Positions 33,654 through 35,876 of a stretch of 35,876 bases of DNA are shown in pieces. The stretch is from CAZYWA01 sp964650975 [NCBI: uncultured bacterium]. Lineage in GTDB: Bacteria; JADJOY01. Each line of letters starts with the position of its first letter. Position 1 is the stretch's first letter. The notes under the pieces were generated by a model, which searched no databases, was not told the origin of the DNA, and saw only the letters and a program-made list of their open reading frames with translations. The translations under genes were made by a program, and so were the position numbers. The stretch lies in assembly GCA_964650975.1 (NCBI GenBank), contig CAZYWA010000011.1, positions 1 through 35,876 on the forward strand, given 5' to 3'.

Positions 33654-35876
33654 ATGCCCATGCGGACTCGCTCCCTTGCCGCCGTCGGTGGCCTTCTCGT
33701 GCTGCTGCTCGGTGCGCGCTCTTCGTGGGCCCAGGCTCCCGGGGCTGGCGCCGCGTCCGAGGACCGTCCGGCTTGTTCGAACCCCGACCCCAGCAAAAAG
33801 TTCACCTTCAACTTCCACAAGATCGAGGTCGAGAAGCTCGTCCAGATCATCAACCAGATCACCTGCAAGACCATCATCTTCGAGGAGAAGGTCCGCCAGA
33901 AGCTGAGCATCTTCTCGCAGGAGGAAGTGACCGCGGACGAAGCCTTCCAGCTCTTCCAGGCGGCGCTCGACGCCGGCGGGCAGTACTCGCTGGTGCCGTT
34001 CAAGAACGGCTACAAGATCGTGCTGACCCGCGACATCAAGGGCATGGGCATTCCCACGTCCACCACCGAGCACGGTCCGGGCGGGGAGTCGCTGATCGTC
34101 ACCCAGCTGGTGCGGCTCAAGTACGTCGACGCGGCCGACCTGGCCCAGATCTTCCAGCAGCTGGTGTCACGTGACGCGTCGATCGTCCCGTACCCGCCCA
34201 CCAACACGCTGATCATCACCGACACCGGCGCCAACATCCGCCGGCTGCTGGAGATGGCCGCGGCCATCGACGTCCAGGAAAGCGAGCAGAAGATCGAGGT
34301 CATCTCGCTCAACTACGCCTCGGCCGACGACATCGCGGAGAAGGTCGCGCAGATCCTCGCGAGCCCGGAGGACCAGCAGGCCAGCCCCGGCAACCGGCAG
34401 CTGCACACCACGGTCACGCCGCGCCCGCCGACACCCGGCGGCGTTCCGGGCGGCGGCGCCCCGGCCGAGGTCGAGGTTTCGCCCGGCAAGCAGGCGAAGA
34501 TCCTGCCCTACGAGCGCACCAATTCGATCGTCGTGGTCGCCGGCCAGACCGAGATCGAGAAAGTGCGCGAGCTGGTGCGACAGCTCGACTTCGACGCCCC
34601 GCCCGGGCGCGCGCATTTCAACGTGGTGCACCTCAAGTACGCGCGCGCCGACGAGATCGTGGACGTGCTGGCGCAGCTGCTCGGCGGCGGTGGCGGCGGC
34701 GGTGGCAGCTCCGCGTCGCGGAACACCAGCCGCCAGCGGACCTCCTCCTCCTCGCTGTTCGGTGGCGCTTCCTCGTCGACCTCCAGCTTCGCGAGCTCGC
34801 TCAACGGCGGCGGCGTCGCCGGATCCGGAAATACCCTTGGTTCGAGCACGGGAATCAACCGCGGCGGCACGGGCACCACCGGAGCCACCCGCGCCGCGGC
34901 CGAGGCGGGCGAGCAGTTCACCGGTCAGGTCTCGATCACCGCCGATCCCGCCACCAACTCGCTCATCGTCTCCGCGTCGCCCGAGGATTTCCGGGTGCTG
35001 CGGCCGGTGATCGACGAGCTCGACGTGCGCCGCAAGCAGGTGTTCGTGGAAGCGGCGATCCTGGAGGTGGTGCTCGACGACTCGCAGACGCTCGGCGTCC
35101 AGACTTCCTCGATCCAGGGCAGCGGCAACGTGGTGAGCCTGATGCGGTCGACGCTCGGCGACTCCGGCACCGCCATCGGCAGCGTGCTCGCCGATCCGAT
35201 CACCAACTTCCCGCCGGGATTCGGCGCCGCCATCACCTCGACCCAGACCGTGCAGGTGAAGGACGCGCAGGGGAACACCGTCGCGGTGCCGGCGATCGCG
35301 GCGCTCATCCAGGCGCTCTCCGCCAACTCCGACGTCAACGTGCTGTCGACGCCGCACATCCTCACCACCGACAACGAGGAAGCCGAGATCGTCGTGGGCC
35401 AGACCGTGCCCTTCCCGACCGGCACGGTGTTCTCGAGCGGCGGCGTCAACCCGGTGCAGACGGTCGAGCGCGAGGACGTAGGCCTCAAGATGCACATCAC
35501 GCCGCAGATCAGCGACGGCGGCTACATCCGCCTCGACATCTCGCAGGAGGTGTCCGCGGTCGTCCCCACCGCCAACACCCAGATCCTCACCTCGCTGGGC
35601 CCGACCACCACCAAGCGTTCGGCCGATACCCGCGTGGTGGTGCGCGACAACCAGACCGTGGTGATCGGCGGGCTGATCCAGGATCGCACCACCACGATCG
35701 AGTCGAAGATTCCGTATCTAGGTGACATTCCGTATCTGGGGTGGCTCTTCTCGGTGAACACCGATCACCAGGAGAAGGTCAACTTGATGATCCTGCTCAC
35801 GCCGCGGGTCATCAAGGACGACGACGATCTGGAGCGGATCAAGAACAACAAGCGTCTCGACACCAACGACTTCTAC
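33654..35876 (+). CDS. gspD: Type II secretion system secretin GspD, 3' end cut by window
   Basis: An outer-membrane secretin, 741 residues in the window with no stop before the edge. A signal peptide (about 1-26, ending SSWAQ) precedes the N0 domain (about 48-125, FTFNFHKIEVEKLVQIINQ) and the N1-N3 repeats (about 140-435, with LKYVDAADLAQIF, LNYASADDIAEKV and LKYARADEIVDVL). The secretin core (about 455-710) carries VPFPTG at 585-590 and IPYLGDIPYLGWLF at 686-699. N3 holds a Gly/Ser/Thr-rich insertion at about 342-417. ATG at 33654 has GAGG five bases upstream; ATG at 33660 is an alternative. The missing end probably contains only the short S-domain tail. Confidence 0.95.
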   Translation, partial: MPMRTRSLAAVGGLLVLLLGARSSWAQAPGAGAASEDRPACSNPDPSKKFTFNFHKIEVEKLVQIINQITCKTIIFEEKVRQKLSIFSQEEVTADEAFQLFQAALDAGGQYSLVPFKNGYKIVLTRDIKGMGIPTSTTEHGPGGESLIVTQLVRLKYVDAADLAQIFQQLVSRDASIVPYPPTNTLIITDTGANIRRLLEMAAAIDVQESEQKIEVISLNYASADDIAEKVAQILASPEDQQASPGNRQLHTTVTPRPPTPGGVPGGGAPAEVEVSPGKQAKILPYERTNSIVVVAGQTEIEKVRELVRQLDFDAPPGRAHFNVVHLKYARADEIVDVLAQLLGGGGGGGGSSASRNTSRQRTSSSSLFGGASSSTSSFASSLNGGGVAGSGNTLGSSTGINRGGTGTTGATRAAAEAGEQFTGQVSITADPATNSLIVSASPEDFRVLRPVIDELDVRRKQVFVEAAILEVVLDDSQTLGVQTSSIQGSGNVVSLMRSTLGDSGTAIGSVLADPITNFPPGFGAAITSTQTVQVKDAQGNTVAVPAIAALIQALSANSDVNVLSTPHILTTDNEEAEIVVGQTVPFPTGTVFSSGGVNPVQTVEREDVGLKMHITPQISDGGYIRLDISQEVSAVVPTANTQILTSLGPTTTKRSADTRVVVRDNQTVVIGGLIQDRTTTIESKIPYLGDIPYLGWLFSVNTDHQEKVNLMILLTPRVIKDDDDLERIKNNKRLDTNDFY

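Overview
The window comes from a GC-rich Gram-negative bacterium that makes lipopolysaccharide. The gene order prfB-lysS-lolC-lolD-bamA-ompH-lpxD-fabZ-lpxA-Gfo/Idh-lpxB-msbA-DUF374-waaA, joined upstream to trpA-accD-folC, resembles the old Deltaproteobacteria (Desulfobacterota, Myxococcota, Binatota and relatives). I cannot place it to a genus. No tRNA, rRNA, insertion sequence, prophage or CRISPR array was seen.

Minus strand, about 31.2 kb down to position 1: one dense, co-directional gene train. It starts with a small cassette of unknown role (XRE-type DNA-binding protein, two-helix membrane protein, small secreted or lipoprotein), then a SPOR-domain protein. Next come the tryptophan genes trpE-G-C-F-B-A without trpD, accD (fatty acid synthesis) and folC. 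The envelope block follows: lptD (with an extra N-terminal AMIN-like domain), lnt, prfB (with a classical +1 programmed frameshift), lysS, lolC, lolD, bamA, ompH, lpxD, fabZ, lpxA, a GnnA-like Gfo/Idh dehydrogenase, a fused lpxB-msbA and a fused DUF374-waaA that runs off the left edge. Twelve stop/start junctions overlap as ATGA, GTGA, TTGA or TGATG, so most of the train is probably translationally coupled. The block covers lipid A acylation and disaccharide formation, Kdo addition, flipping, LPS insertion (LptD), lipoprotein maturation and sorting (Lnt, LolCD), and outer-membrane protein assembly (Skp, BamA).

Plus strand, 31.65 kb to the right edge: the start of a type II secretion operon, with two tandem gspC paralogues followed by gspD (cut by the window end). 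A 430-bp divergent intergenic region with a conspicuously AT-rich patch separates the two transcription units.

The most unusual features are the two uninterrupted gene fusions in the lipid A pathway: LpxB-MsbA, and a DUF374 (LpxJ-type) acyltransferase joined to the Kdo transferase WaaA. Also notable are the GnnA-like gene between lpxA and lpxB without a gnnB partner or lpxI, the AMIN-like extension on LptD, the duplicated gspC and the trp operon lacking trpD.
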